IMG/VR virus record: IMGVR_UViG_3300030007_000012 | Coordinates: 1 to 38,092 of that record | DNA: 38,092 nucleotides | Reading direction: 5' to 3' (one strand) | From: a virus | Shown: positions 7,125-14,840 of the stretch, in pieces | Layout of the letters: every line of letters begins with the position of its first letter | Position numbering within the stretch: the stretch's first letter is position 1 | The notes under the pieces: generated by a model | Seen by the model: the letters and a program-made list of their open reading frames with translations, nothing else | The model's database searches: none | What the model was told of the DNA's origin: nothing | Made by a program: the position numbers and the translations under genes

Positions 7125-7903
7125 TGGGCATCAACAAAAACTTCGTTAGCACGGACGGCCTTAACGCCGGTGTGCAGGGCGATGACATCTTCGTCGGCGT
7201 CTCACTTGCCGCCGCAGGTGTGCTTGCCGTTGGAACGCCGATCTGCCGCGACCTTACGGCGTTGCCTGGCGGGTTGCTTCCGCAGGACGTGAATCCAAGC
7301 AAACTCTTCCAGAACGCGCGCGTGAGTGATCACGGCGTTCTTGCGACGAGCGCGAATGCGGGCGATCTTCTCGGCGTCTTCCAAGGTGTCGGCGAGCAGG
7401 GCATCGCCTACACGAATAACACGGGCGCAGCGCAATACTATCCGGCCCCCTGTCGATTCCAGGGTATCGGGCGCGTGCTTGCGGGTGCGATTGCAGCGGG
7501 TACCGCCGTTACCATCGGCTCGATTCTCGTCATCTCAAACGCGAATATTTTTGCAACCGTTGGCTCGCGCGCGTTCGGTACGGCAATCGGGCGCGTGATC
7601 GCGTACCCCGTCAACACGACCGTCGCCGCGAATAGTGCGGCGGGAAGTGTCGCCGTCACACCGGCGAGCATGGTCGGCATTGTCGCGGGTATGTCGCTTG
7701 TGATCGACCAGGGGACTTTGCAAGAGACGGTAGTCGTCGCAAGCATCACCGCAACGACCTTCACCGCTCCATTCACCCTCGCGCATACCGGGCCGTTCAC
7801 CGTGCAGGGCATATTGAGTACCGTTGGCGCGGCGATCATTCCCGTTCCCGGCGCGAGCAACACGCAAGCCGTCGTCTTCGCCGACTTCAACGGTATCGGT
7901 TGA
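7124..7903 (+). CDS. Probable head decoration protein
   Basis: The 259-residue protein is nearly all beta-strand by composition (Val, Ala, Gly, Thr). It has internal repeats of the V-x-A-G-x-x-x-G-T kind (GVSLAAAGVLAVGTPICRDL; RVLAGAIAAGTAVTIGSILV) and a C-terminal beta sandwich-like part (SMVGIVAGMSLVIDQG, then TATTFTAPFTLAHTGPF). Such proteins next to the capsid gene are usually capsid decoration or stabilising proteins. The segment ASMVGIVAGMSLVIDQGTLQ resembles phage proteins where a short IVAG-type domain is added to surface-exposed chains. The assignment rests on location and composition, not a diagnostic motif. Confidence 0.55.
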   Translation: MGINKNFVSTDGLNAGVQGDDIFVGVSLAAAGVLAVGTPICRDLTALPGGLLPQDVNPSKLFQNARVSDHGVLATSANAGDLLGVFQGVGEQGIAYTNNTGAAQYYPAPCRFQGIGRVLAGAIAAGTAVTIGSILVISNANIFATVGSRAFGTAIGRVIAYPVNTTVAANSAAGSVAVTPASMVGIVAGMSLVIDQGTLQETVVVASITATTFTAPFTLAHTGPFTVQGILSTVGAAIIPVPGASNTQAVVFADFNGIG

Positions 7904-8616
7904 TGGATCTGCGCGTTACGCTTGAGAAGCCTTGGGCCTTTGACGCGACCGGCAAGGAAATGCCGGTCACCATTCGCTTCGGCTCGACGCAAGCGCGTGA
8001 GATCGGCGGCGGCGGAAACATCGTCATTGGTGGTGAGGCCGTGAGTGGCGACGATCTCGTCGATGTCGGCTCGCACATCGACACGGTACCGCGTCCGCGC
8101 AAGCAATACATTCCCGGCAAGCGAATCGAGTGGAGTTTTCTTGTCTCCGATCCCGAGAAGAACGGCCTGCTCGTTCCGATGGAGGCCGTCGTCTTGTGGT
8201 TTGGTGATTGGCGCTACCCGAAAGAGAGCGCGCCGAATACGCCCCCCGATGAGACGTACAACTACGAGCGCAATCGCGCGGCGATGAAGTGGGGAAATTG
8301 GAAATTTCCTCAGACCGGGCCAAGCGGCTTCTCGCATCTCAAACGCGGCGAGGAAGGCCCCGACACGACGAAGATCGGCCCGCCGCCCGTTCCGCATGTG
8401 CTTATACAAAGCGTCGATGGACGCGGGCAGACGACCGACAAGCTCAATTTTCGCCCGTGGGAATGGTTTCGTTGGCAGGATGACGTTGTTAGTATTGCCC
8501 CCGCGCACGCGCAGGCTGCGCCTGCTGCAATCGAGACTTTTAGCGTGGCTCAACTCCGGGCAATGGCCGACGAGATCGAAGCCCGCTCAAAGAAAACGCC
8601 CGCTAAGGCATCCTGA
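7903..8616 (+). CDS. Structural-region protein, unknown
   Basis: This 237-residue soluble protein starts at ATG 7903, which shares bases with the previous TGA; a TTG at 7900 is also possible. The middle has many aromatic residues (EAVVLWFGDWRYPKESAP; RPWEWFRWQDDVVSI). The C-terminus is a helical A-Q-L-R-A-M-A-D-E-I-E-A-R-S element, like the short HeH/SAP-like tails seen on many phage head proteins (SVAQLRAMADEIEARSKK). No enzyme motif is visible. Its place between a decoration-like protein and fibre-like proteins suggests a head or neck role. Confidence 0.5.
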   Translation: MDLRVTLEKPWAFDATGKEMPVTIRFGSTQAREIGGGGNIVIGGEAVSGDDLVDVGSHIDTVPRPRKQYIPGKRIEWSFLVSDPEKNGLLVPMEAVVLWFGDWRYPKESAPNTPPDETYNYERNRAAMKWGNWKFPQTGPSGFSHLKRGEEGPDTTKIGPPPVPHVLIQSVDGRGQTTDKLNFRPWEWFRWQDDVVSIAPAHAQAAPAAIETFSVAQLRAMADEIEARSKKTPAKAS

Positions 8617-8618
8617 TT

Positions 8619-8834
8619 ATGACTGCTAGAGATCGCGTTGAAATCGAGATCGAGGTCGGCATCCCCGAATCGAGCTACGGCAATCATTCGGTCGGCGAGC
8701 CTGATCGAGGCTACCCGCGCTTCGAGCATTCGGTCGGTGCGCCGAGCATCGGCATCTCGGATAACCGCCCGGTTGAGATGGGTCCCGAGCCACGCGCGCA
8801 CGACATCGGCCTATTCACGCACGAGCATGAATAA
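8619..8834 (+). CDS. Small acidic protein, unknown
   Basis: This 71-residue acidic protein has a twice-repeated motif: HSVGEPDRGYPR and HSVGAPSIGISD share H-S-V-G-x-P-x-x-G. It starts with ATG two bases after the previous stop, and its own stop abuts the next ATG. No family is recognised. Tight packing in the head operon is the main support for it being real. Confidence 0.55.
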   Translation: MTARDRVEIEIEVGIPESSYGNHSVGEPDRGYPRFEHSVGAPSIGISDNRPVEMGPEPRAHDIGLFTHEHE

Positions 8835-9872
8835 ATGGCCTCTAATTCGAAGTACGCAGATGGAGGCGCGTTTCTCGGCGTAGCGCAGTTTCTTTTAAGC
8901 GGCCCTCCCAACCTCACCGCAGACGGCTACCGCAATTTTCAATGCGACGCAGCCGGAAATCTCTGTGTAAACGTGAAGGCGGGCGGCGGCGGGGGAAGCG
9001 GCGGCGCGGTCACGATCGCCGACCCGACCACGAGCACGAACCAGGTAGCCGTTCTCGCTCCCGGCGGAAGCGGCGCGTATGCGGCCTCGATCCAGGGCGT
9101 TCCAGGCGGAACGCCCGTGCCTGTCTCCGGCACGTTCACGACCACGGGCACGGTCACGGCAAATGCGGGCACGGGCTTTCCGACCGCTTCGGCCCCCGGA
9201 ACCTCGGGGACCCTCCTCACGACGATCCAGGGCTCCCCGAGCGGCGTGTCCGTGCCCGTCTCCGGCGTCTTCTACCAGGCGACGCAGCCCGTAAGCCTCG
9301 TTACGCTTCCCGCCCTTACGACGGGAGCCGCGACGATCGGGATCGTGAACGCGGGCATCGGGTTCCCCTCGCTCACGACGGCAGGAACGAGCGGGGCGAA
9401 CCTCATCACCGTTCAGGGCTCCCCGAGCGGCGTCGGCATTCCCGTTACCGGGACGTTTTACCAGACGACGCAGCCCGTAAGTGGCACCTTTTGGCAGGCG
9501 ACGCAGCCCGTAAGTGGGACGATCACCGCGAACCTGCAAGTCAGCGGCACGGCAATTTCGCAAACGAATCCCGCGCCGGTCACAAGCGGGCAGTTCGCGC
9601 GCACAGACAAGAGCGGCACGATCACCGCAGGCGGCACGGCGCAGAACGCCTTCGCGGCGGCTGCCGCACTGCACGGCTTTTATTTCCAGAACCTCTCAAC
9701 GGTCGCCATGTATATCAGGGACGACGGGACCTCTGCGTCGGCGGGCAGCGGCTCGATTCTCGTTCCTGCAAACGGCGGGTACTACGAGAGCCCGCCGCTC
9801 TCGACGCCGACCTCGGCTCTCTCCGTCTTCTGCGCGACGACGAGTTCCGCGTATACCTGTAAAGTCTGGTGA
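8835..9872 (+). CDS. Repeat-containing fibre-like virion protein
   Basis: The 345-residue protein is built from repeated beta elements. V-Q-G-S-P-S-G-V-x-x-P-V-[ST]-G-x-F-Y-Q-x-T-Q-P-V-S recurs around residues 127-150 and 195-217, with a further short copy GTFWQATQPVSG. An earlier related copy is SIQGVPGGTPVPVSGTF. This pattern is typical of phage head-fibre or tail-fibre shafts. A distinct C-terminal domain (HGFYFQNLSTVAMYIRDDGT onward, ending SSAYTCKVW) looks like a small beta-sandwich receptor or attachment domain. The N-terminus (KYADGGAFLGVAQFLLSGPP) may attach to the head or neck. Confidence 0.65.
   Translation: MASNSKYADGGAFLGVAQFLLSGPPNLTADGYRNFQCDAAGNLCVNVKAGGGGGSGGAVTIADPTTSTNQVAVLAPGGSGAYAASIQGVPGGTPVPVSGTFTTTGTVTANAGTGFPTASAPGTSGTLLTTIQGSPSGVSVPVSGVFYQATQPVSLVTLPALTTGAATIGIVNAGIGFPSLTTAGTSGANLITVQGSPSGVGIPVTGTFYQTTQPVSGTFWQATQPVSGTITANLQVSGTAISQTNPAPVTSGQFARTDKSGTITAGGTAQNAFAAAAALHGFYFQNLSTVAMYIRDDGTSASAGSGSILVPANGGYYESPPLSTPTSALSVFCATTSSAYTCKVW
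9274..9514 (+). repeat. Three near-identical 19-bp repeats in the fibre-like gene
   Basis: AGGCGACGCAGCCCGTAAG occurs at about 9277-9295 and 9496-9514, with a one-base variant at 9463-9481. These encode Q-A-T-Q-P-V-S units. The repeats could allow the shaft to lengthen or shorten by recombination. Confidence 0.8.
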
Positions 9873-9876
9873 GTGT

Positions 9877-10530
9877 ATGCCATTAACCATTCAGCAGAAT
9901 CAGACTGGGCCGACCGTACAGACGTTCTTGAGTGGCTCGGGCACGTATACGACCCCCGCGAACGTGAAGTGGATTGAAGTCAAGGCCGTGGGCGGCGGCG
10001 GCGGCGGCGGTGGCTCGGGTACCACAGCAGGAACCGGCGGGACCGGCGGAACGACGACGTTCGGCACCTCGCTCATTTCGTGCGTGGGCGGCACCGGCGG
10101 GGCGAGTAGCAGCGTTCTCGGCGGGCTCGGCGGTACGGCATCTCTTGGCGGTGCTCTTGGCGTGGCGCTAAGCGGCGGCTCGGGCAGCGGTGTAACCACG
10201 TCCGGCGGCTCGGGCGCAGGCGGCGGCGTAGGCGGAAACGGGATCTACGGCGGCGCTGGCGGCGGGTTGGGTGGCGCGTCGGGCACTGCGGGCGCTGCGG
10301 GCGCGACGAACACGGGCGGCGGTGGTGGTGGTGCCAGTTCGGCGACGTTGGTAGACGGTGCAGGCGGCGGTGCTGGCGGCGGCGTTGCCGCGATCATCGT
10401 CGCTCCTTTGGCGACATATTCGTACGGCGTGGGGGCAGGCGGAACCGCCGGAGCGGCGGGCACGACCGGAACGGCGGGCGGTGTTGGCGGCAGCGGCAGC
10501 ATTTACGTTTTGGAGCACTATTCGTATTGA
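9877..10530 (+). CDS. Glycine-rich adhesin-like tail protein
   Basis: This 217-residue protein begins with the stretch TFLSGSGTYTTPANVKWIEV, the common lead-in of phage glycine-rich tip proteins. It then has about 150 residues made mostly of Gly, Ala, Ser and Thr with runs such as VGGGGGGGGSGTT and TNTGGGGGGAS. It closes with a short beta element (GGSGSIYVLEHYSY). Polyglycine-II sandwiches of this type in other phages form receptor-binding tips. A host-range role is therefore likely by family analogy. The start is ATG 9877. The coding strand holds G-rich microsatellite-like tracts (GGC repeats at 9991-10013). Confidence 0.65.
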   Translation: MPLTIQQNQTGPTVQTFLSGSGTYTTPANVKWIEVKAVGGGGGGGGSGTTAGTGGTGGTTTFGTSLISCVGGTGGASSSVLGGLGGTASLGGALGVALSGGSGSGVTTSGGSGAGGGVGGNGIYGGAGGGLGGASGTAGAAGATNTGGGGGGASSATLVDGAGGGAGGGVAAIIVAPLATYSYGVGAGGTAGAAGTTGTAGGVGGSGSIYVLEHYSY

Positions 10531-10542
10531 GAGAGGCCACGG

Positions 10543-11337
10543 ATGGCTATTGCACTCGGCGACATTGAGAATATCGTGTTATCCGCCCTCCAGCAGCCGG
10601 GGATTAACTTCGGCGTGGGCGCGTATCCGCAATGGGGCGGGGTCACGAATCCGAATATCTCTCAGGGCGAGATCGACTTTTTTATCAACGAAGGCTATAA
10701 GCGCGTCTGCACCGCGCTCTGGCCCTTGCGACTTACGACGGCGACGTTCGTCCTTACGACGACGACAGGGATTGCGTCCTACGCAATCCCGCCCGCAGGC
10801 AATCCGATGATGATGGCGGGGCGCGTCTTTGATGTCGTTTACTTGCCCCTTGGCGCAACGAGCGCGATTCGTTTCGAGCCGGGGGAGTCGCTGGTCTCGT
10901 GGGAGGCGTTCATGCGTCTCACGGGCCAGGGCTACCTGCGCGCAAATTCCTCCGGGCTCTATCCTCGATGCGCGGCAATCGGCCCCTCGCGCACGACCCT
11001 TGAGATCTATCCGAACCCGCTTGAGAGCGGGGATACGATCACGATTACGTACCCTGCCGTGCCGACGCCGGGGACCTCGCAGGTGCCGACGCTCGTGAAT
11101 CAGTCGGACACGATTCTCTTGCCCGATGAAGCTTCGGATGCCATCGGGCATTGGGCCTGCTATCGCTTGAATTGGAAGAATAACGCAACCGACGACATGA
11201 AGCTCAACCGGGCGCTTTACAAAGAAGAAATCCTGGAGCTTCAAGAGACCTACCGCGTAACATCAATGGGCGACGTGCAGCAGTTCACCGGAGACCCGAC
11301 CTTCCCCGTGTTCGGCGGGTTGCTCGGTGGAGTGTAA
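10543..11337 (+). CDS. Head-to-tail adaptor protein
   Basis: This 264-residue protein has the N-terminal helical pattern of podovirus adaptor or P22 gp4-like connectors: IENIVLSALQQPG then ISQGEIDFFINEGYKRVCTA. A beta domain (TATFVLTTTTGIASYAIPPA; SRTTLEIYPNPLESGDTITI) and a helical end (ASDAIGHWACYRLNWKNNAT) follow. The phrase LPDEASDAIGHWACYRL, an A-rich helix after a PTLVNQSDTILLPDE strand, is usual for this family. Adaptors form a ring under the portal that holds the tail. The next gene is the nozzle, as expected. Confidence 0.75.
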   Translation: MAIALGDIENIVLSALQQPGINFGVGAYPQWGGVTNPNISQGEIDFFINEGYKRVCTALWPLRLTTATFVLTTTTGIASYAIPPAGNPMMMAGRVFDVVYLPLGATSAIRFEPGESLVSWEAFMRLTGQGYLRANSSGLYPRCAAIGPSRTTLEIYPNPLESGDTITITYPAVPTPGTSQVPTLVNQSDTILLPDEASDAIGHWACYRLNWKNNATDDMKLNRALYKEEILELQETYRVTSMGDVQQFTGDPTFPVFGGLLGGV

Positions 11338-11342
11338 CACTC

Positions 11343-13061
11343 GTGGCTACTGAAACCGCAAAAGCAAACAAAGGCCCGTACAAAGTCTATTACGCCGACC
11401 TCGGCGGCGGCAGAAACACCAGAAAAGATTCGCACGCGCTCGCGCGCAACGAACTTGCAGCCTCGATCAATACATGGATGTTCGCGGGCCACACGGTCGG
11501 CAAGCGCCCCGGCAGTACGCCCGCGATCAGTACGACGGGCGCGACGGGGAGCGGTGCGCCATGCAAGGGCATGGCGACCGCGCGCTTCGGTAACGTAACC
11601 TCGGTTATCGAGCAGAGCAACAACGCGCTCTATACCGCCCGCCCCGGCGTCGATACGACGTATACGAACATCGGCAGTATCGGCGGCTCGGCGAATCCTA
11701 TCCAAGTCGCGCAGATGTACGACCCAACTCTCTCCGCGAATGCGGCCTTCATCGTTGATGGAGTCGATGTACCGAAGACGTGGAAGGGTCCCGGCAACAG
11801 TATCGCCACGGTCGGCACGGCTCCGCTCAATCACTCAGGAAGCGCGATGATAACGCCGACGTGTGTCGCAACGCTGAACAATTCTCTTTGGTATGCGGGT
11901 GAGCCGACAGAGCCGACCGCCGTCTACGTGAGTGACCCGAACACGCCCGAGTCGTTCACGTTTGGCGGGCAGCTTCCGGGCGCTTCATACATCGCATACT
12001 TCATCGGATACAACGACGGTATCGCGGGCGGGAATATCACGGCGATGGTTCCGCTCGGCAACGCAATGATCGTCTTCAAGCAGTCGGCGATCTACTCGTT
12101 TCAGTACGTCGGATATTATGGCGACGTCGGGCCATGGGCGATTGTGCTTCTCTCCGGCACGGTCGGCACGAACTCCCCGCAGTCTGTGGTGAGCTTCGAC
12201 ACGTATCTCTGCTTTCTCGGCATCGACGGCGTGTATACCGTTGACCTCCAGAACGGCGTGAGCAAGCGTCCGATCTCAGATAACAACCCCGACCTCTTTG
12301 ACGGTCCGATGGCAGCGATCCTCAACCGCACGAACGCAGTCGGCGTACGCTACGGAAGCAAGTATCTGCTCTTTTACGATAACGGCGGCATCCTCATTCC
12401 GCAGCAGCCGAACATTGCTGCACCCTTGGGCTATCCGAACGCAGGCGTGTGGTTCGACTTCCTCTTCAAGGATGCGGACGGCTTGCCGTGTTGCGGCGAG
12501 ATTCGGAACATGCCCGTCGCGGGCGTTGCACCCCTGCGCGGGCCTGCCGATACCGGAAACTTCATTTGGGGAAGCGGGGCGACGGATCGGCTCGGATTAT
12601 TCGGCTCGCAGATCGGCGACTTCGCGCAACCGATTGGCACGATTATCTCGGGCAAATCCGACTTCTTCAAGGAAGAGCTTGGCGACTCGTCTCCCGACAG
12701 TGTGAAGACTTGCGATAACGTCGCGCTTGCGATCTCGCTTGTCAATCCGGTCATCAACGAAACGCTCAACTTCCTCTTTGCGATCACCGCGAATTACGCG
12801 CAGACGTTCGACTCGACGGCGACGACAATCCCTTCCCCCGTATTCCAGGGGACGGGAAACGTCGTCGGCTCGGCAGTCGTCGGAACGGCGGTTATCGGCG
12901 GCGGCGGCGGCAATCAGGCGTTTCAGATTACTCGCGGGTACGCGCAGAACAACGCGCGCGGAAACGTGCTGCAAGTCTCGTTTCAAGAGAGCAGCATCTA
13001 TCCGTGGAACACGCTTGGCTACATTATCAACGTCAGCTCGCAGGAGGCAATCATATCGTGA
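11343..13061 (+). CDS. Tail nozzle protein (P22 gp10-like)
   Basis: At 572 residues and directly behind the adaptor, this matches the hexameric tail hub or nozzle of short-tailed phages. The beginning (NELAASINTWMFAGHTVGKR) is the standard opening in which the viral gene product lists and reads surface loops. After it come repeated blades (NNALYTARPGVDTT; NAMIVFKQSAIYSFQYVG; FDTYLCFLGIDGVYTVDLQN) of a beta-propeller-like domain. The C-terminal part is beta-rich with a GGGGGNQAFQITRGYAQNNA segment. It starts at GTG 11343 and overlaps the next gene by four bases. Confidence 0.75.
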   Translation: MATETAKANKGPYKVYYADLGGGRNTRKDSHALARNELAASINTWMFAGHTVGKRPGSTPAISTTGATGSGAPCKGMATARFGNVTSVIEQSNNALYTARPGVDTTYTNIGSIGGSANPIQVAQMYDPTLSANAAFIVDGVDVPKTWKGPGNSIATVGTAPLNHSGSAMITPTCVATLNNSLWYAGEPTEPTAVYVSDPNTPESFTFGGQLPGASYIAYFIGYNDGIAGGNITAMVPLGNAMIVFKQSAIYSFQYVGYYGDVGPWAIVLLSGTVGTNSPQSVVSFDTYLCFLGIDGVYTVDLQNGVSKRPISDNNPDLFDGPMAAILNRTNAVGVRYGSKYLLFYDNGGILIPQQPNIAAPLGYPNAGVWFDFLFKDADGLPCCGEIRNMPVAGVAPLRGPADTGNFIWGSGATDRLGLFGSQIGDFAQPIGTIISGKSDFFKEELGDSSPDSVKTCDNVALAISLVNPVINETLNFLFAITANYAQTFDSTATTIPSPVFQGTGNVVGSAVVGTAVIGGGGGNQAFQITRGYAQNNARGNVLQVSFQESSIYPWNTLGYIINVSSQEAIIS

Positions 13062-13774
13062 GACGGATTCTCGCAGCTCTTCTTTTCGGCTTCGGCATAA
13101 TTGCCGCACCGCTTCTCGCGCAAGCGGCCCCGTGCGCGCCCTCGATGACGTTTACGACCGGGCAGACGCTCACGGCGGCGGTACTGAATAGCAATCCGGT
13201 TACGTTTAGCGGTTGCTTTAGCAATATCGACTATACGAACATCGGCGCAGCGGGAATCTTCGCTTCGCAAATGATGCCGACGAACAGCTCTCAGGCGACG
13301 TTTGGCGGCGGTCAGAACTATACGTTCACGAATAACCTTACGGTCGGAGGCACGCTCACCGCAGCGGTCCTCGGGGGGCTCTATCCTTCGGCAATCGCAC
13401 CGACGACAACGGGGCAAGGGACGTTCGGCGGAAGCGTACCGATCACATTCCCGAATGGAACGATCACAACGACAGCGACCTCGACGACGGTCAACACGAC
13501 GACGGCGAACGCGACGACGGTCGCTGCGACGTACGTCAATGGCACCGTAGGAGGCAGCGCACAGCAGATATTGCCTGTGTATGTCGCGGGTCAGGTTTCG
13601 ACTTCGCAGGCTTCCGCCCACATCGAATATGTGAGTGTGCCCTTTGCAGGAACCTTTAACTTTCTAAAGCCTTTCGACGTTGCTCCGATTTGCGAAGGAA
13701 CGCTTGTCTCGGGCGCTACGACCACGCAATACACGACCACGGCAGCCGCGAACACCTCCTGCGCTGGAAGATGA
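13058..13774 (+). CDS. Virion-region protein with N-terminal signal peptide
   Basis: The 238-residue protein starts at GTG 13058 (CAGGAGGC ten bases upstream). Its first 22 residues look like a bacterial secretion signal: basic RR, a hydrophobic core (ILAALLFGFGIIAAPLLAQA) and an A-x-A cleavage site before APCAPS. The mature part is Thr/Asn/Ala-rich beta repeats (TFTTGQTLTAAVLNS; TTTATSTTVNTTTANATTVA), like fibre shafts, with Cys pairs near the start. The opening F-T-x-G-Q-T-L-T-A-A-x-L-N-S recurs in phage fibre-like chains. It sits directly after the nozzle, so a tail-needle or fibre role is likely. Export to the host periplasm is the odd feature. Confidence 0.6.
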   Translation: MRRILAALLFGFGIIAAPLLAQAAPCAPSMTFTTGQTLTAAVLNSNPVTFSGCFSNIDYTNIGAAGIFASQMMPTNSSQATFGGGQNYTFTNNLTVGGTLTAAVLGGLYPSAIAPTTTGQGTFGGSVPITFPNGTITTTATSTTVNTTTANATTVAATYVNGTVGGSAQQILPVYVAGQVSTSQASAHIEYVSVPFAGTFNFLKPFDVAPICEGTLVSGATTTQYTTTAAANTSCAGR

Positions 13775-14055
13775 CCGAGCAATCAGGCCAGGCGCTTCCT
13801 TCGGCGCTCGGCGCTCCCTTCGTGCGAAGCGGGCAGCGTGCCGGAAGGTGGCAGTACCTCACCGTGACGACGGTTACGGGCGGCGTTGCGGTCACGGTCG
13901 GGCACACCTTGGGCCGAATCCCAAGTATGCTTATCGTGCTCGACCCCGGCAACAACCCGTATCCTGCCTTCACCTGGCCTACGGCCTCGCGCACGAGTAC
14001 GAGCTTCTCGATCACGATGCCCGTGGCGGGCGCGTACCTGGTGGCGATAGCGTGA
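13771..14055 (+). CDS. Small beta-rich virion-region protein
   Basis: The 94-residue protein starts at ATG 13771, overlapping the previous stop by four bases. It has regular strands (WQYLTVTTVTGGVAVTVGHT; SMLIVLDPGNNPYPAFTW; SFSITMPVAGAYLVAIA), a compact beta-sandwich pattern often found as a small C-terminal or add-on fibre domain. It may pair with the signal-peptide protein before it as the tip of one fibre. No motif defines its function. It overlaps the GNAT-like gene by four bases. Confidence 0.6.
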   Translation: MTEQSGQALPSALGAPFVRSGQRAGRWQYLTVTTVTGGVAVTVGHTLGRIPSMLIVLDPGNNPYPAFTWPTASRTSTSFSITMPVAGAYLVAIA

Positions 14056-14447
14056 TCGCCCGCTCCGCCCTCCCCGAAGACTGGCCCGGGATCGAGGCGC
14101 TCCGCGACGCCTGCTACGCCCGATGGGGACTCCCGGTGCAGGCGCGCGACGGCCTCGCGTGGCTCATCGCCCTCCACGAGGGCCGGATCGTCTGCGCGGT
14201 CGGCAGCAGCGAGCCGACCGAAGGGCATTGGTGCATCCTGGATTGGTACGCCGAGGAAGGCCGCTACGGCAAGCGCGGCACGGCAGCGACTCTCAAGCGA
14301 CTTCTCGCCGAGGCCGATACTCAAAGAAAGACGATCGCCGGAGTCTCGTGCTTCGAGGTTTTCATCGCACACGCGCTTGCGCGCGGATTCCGATTTGTCG
14401 GGGTCGCGCTAGAGCGGAAGCCAGGAGGGCAAGGATGCCTTGGTTAG
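14052..14447 (+). CDS. GNAT-type acetyltransferase-like protein
   Basis: The 131-residue protein starts at GTG 14052, overlapping the previous TGA. It has the order of a GNAT fold: an N-terminal helix (DWPGIEALRDACYARWGLP), strands (GRIVCAVGSSEPTEGHWCIL), a central loop DWYAEEGRYGKRGTAATLKR where acetyl-CoA binds in the family, and a closing strand pair (GVSCFEVFIAHALARGFRFV). The classic Q/R-x-x-G-x-G/A is replaced by G-R-Y-G-K-R-G, so catalysis is uncertain. Small GNAT proteins occur in the tail or ejection regions of several short-tailed phages. Their substrate is not established. Confidence 0.6.
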   Translation: MIARSALPEDWPGIEALRDACYARWGLPVQARDGLAWLIALHEGRIVCAVGSSEPTEGHWCILDWYAEEGRYGKRGTAATLKRLLAEADTQRKTIAGVSCFEVFIAHALARGFRFVGVALERKPGGQGCLG

Positions 14448-14839
14448 GGACTGTACCGGCGATCATGGGAATGCTCGGCGTGGGCTCGATGATCGACCAG
14501 AACGTGCAGAGCAAGAACGCGATCAAAGACCAGCAGAATATGCAGACCTCCGAGCAGGCGCAGATCGCCAAGAACCAGGCGACGGCGCAGGCCGGGCTTG
14601 CCGGGAACCTCGCAGCGAACCCCGGCCCCGCGACGGCGGCGAATCAGCCTGGGAGCGCGGCTCCGGTCTACTCCGGGTCGAGCATTCCCCTTGCCGGGAC
14701 TCCGGCGCGTTCGCCTCTCTCGATGCCGGGGAGTGGTGCTCCAGCGAGTTTGAGCGGCGGTCCCGCATCGGCGGGCGGCGCTTCGCTTCCTCCGGCGGTC
14801 CTCGCCATGCTCAAGCAAGCAATCAGCGGGCAGGCATGA
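14435..14839 (+). CDS. Small internal virion protein
   Basis: The 134-residue protein begins MPWLGTVPAIMGMLGVGSMI, a short hydrophobic helix. A Gln/Asn-rich coil follows (KNAIKDQQNMQTSEQAQIAK), then a Pro/Ser/Gly/Ala-rich linker and a helical end (PPAVLAMLKQAISGQA). Its start (ATG 14435) has AGGAGGGCAAGG upstream and lies inside the end of the GNAT-like gene. The hydrophobic N-terminus, coil and place ahead of three larger Ala/Gln-rich genes fit an ejection protein, as in P22-like phages where three internal proteins enter the cell envelope with DNA. Confidence 0.6.
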   Translation: MPWLGTVPAIMGMLGVGSMIDQNVQSKNAIKDQQNMQTSEQAQIAKNQATAQAGLAGNLAANPGPATAANQPGSAAPVYSGSSIPLAGTPARSPLSMPGSGAPASLSGGPASAGGASLPPAVLAMLKQAISGQA

Positions 14840-14840
14840 G

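Noticed and set aside
7438-8553. Long minus-strand open frame (371 codons)
   Set aside because: It lies fully opposite two well-supported structural genes and has Arg/Leu/Ala-rich shadow composition. It results from GC-rich coding on the other strand.
8895-9674. Minus-strand open frame opposite the fibre-like gene
   Set aside because: It is a mirror of the repetitive beta-rich gene, dominated by Arg and Gly, and has no ribosome site or neighbours on that strand.
9991-10013. GGC tandem run as a regulatory or CRISPR-like repeat
   Set aside because: It is in frame and encodes the polyglycine stretch of the adhesin-like protein.
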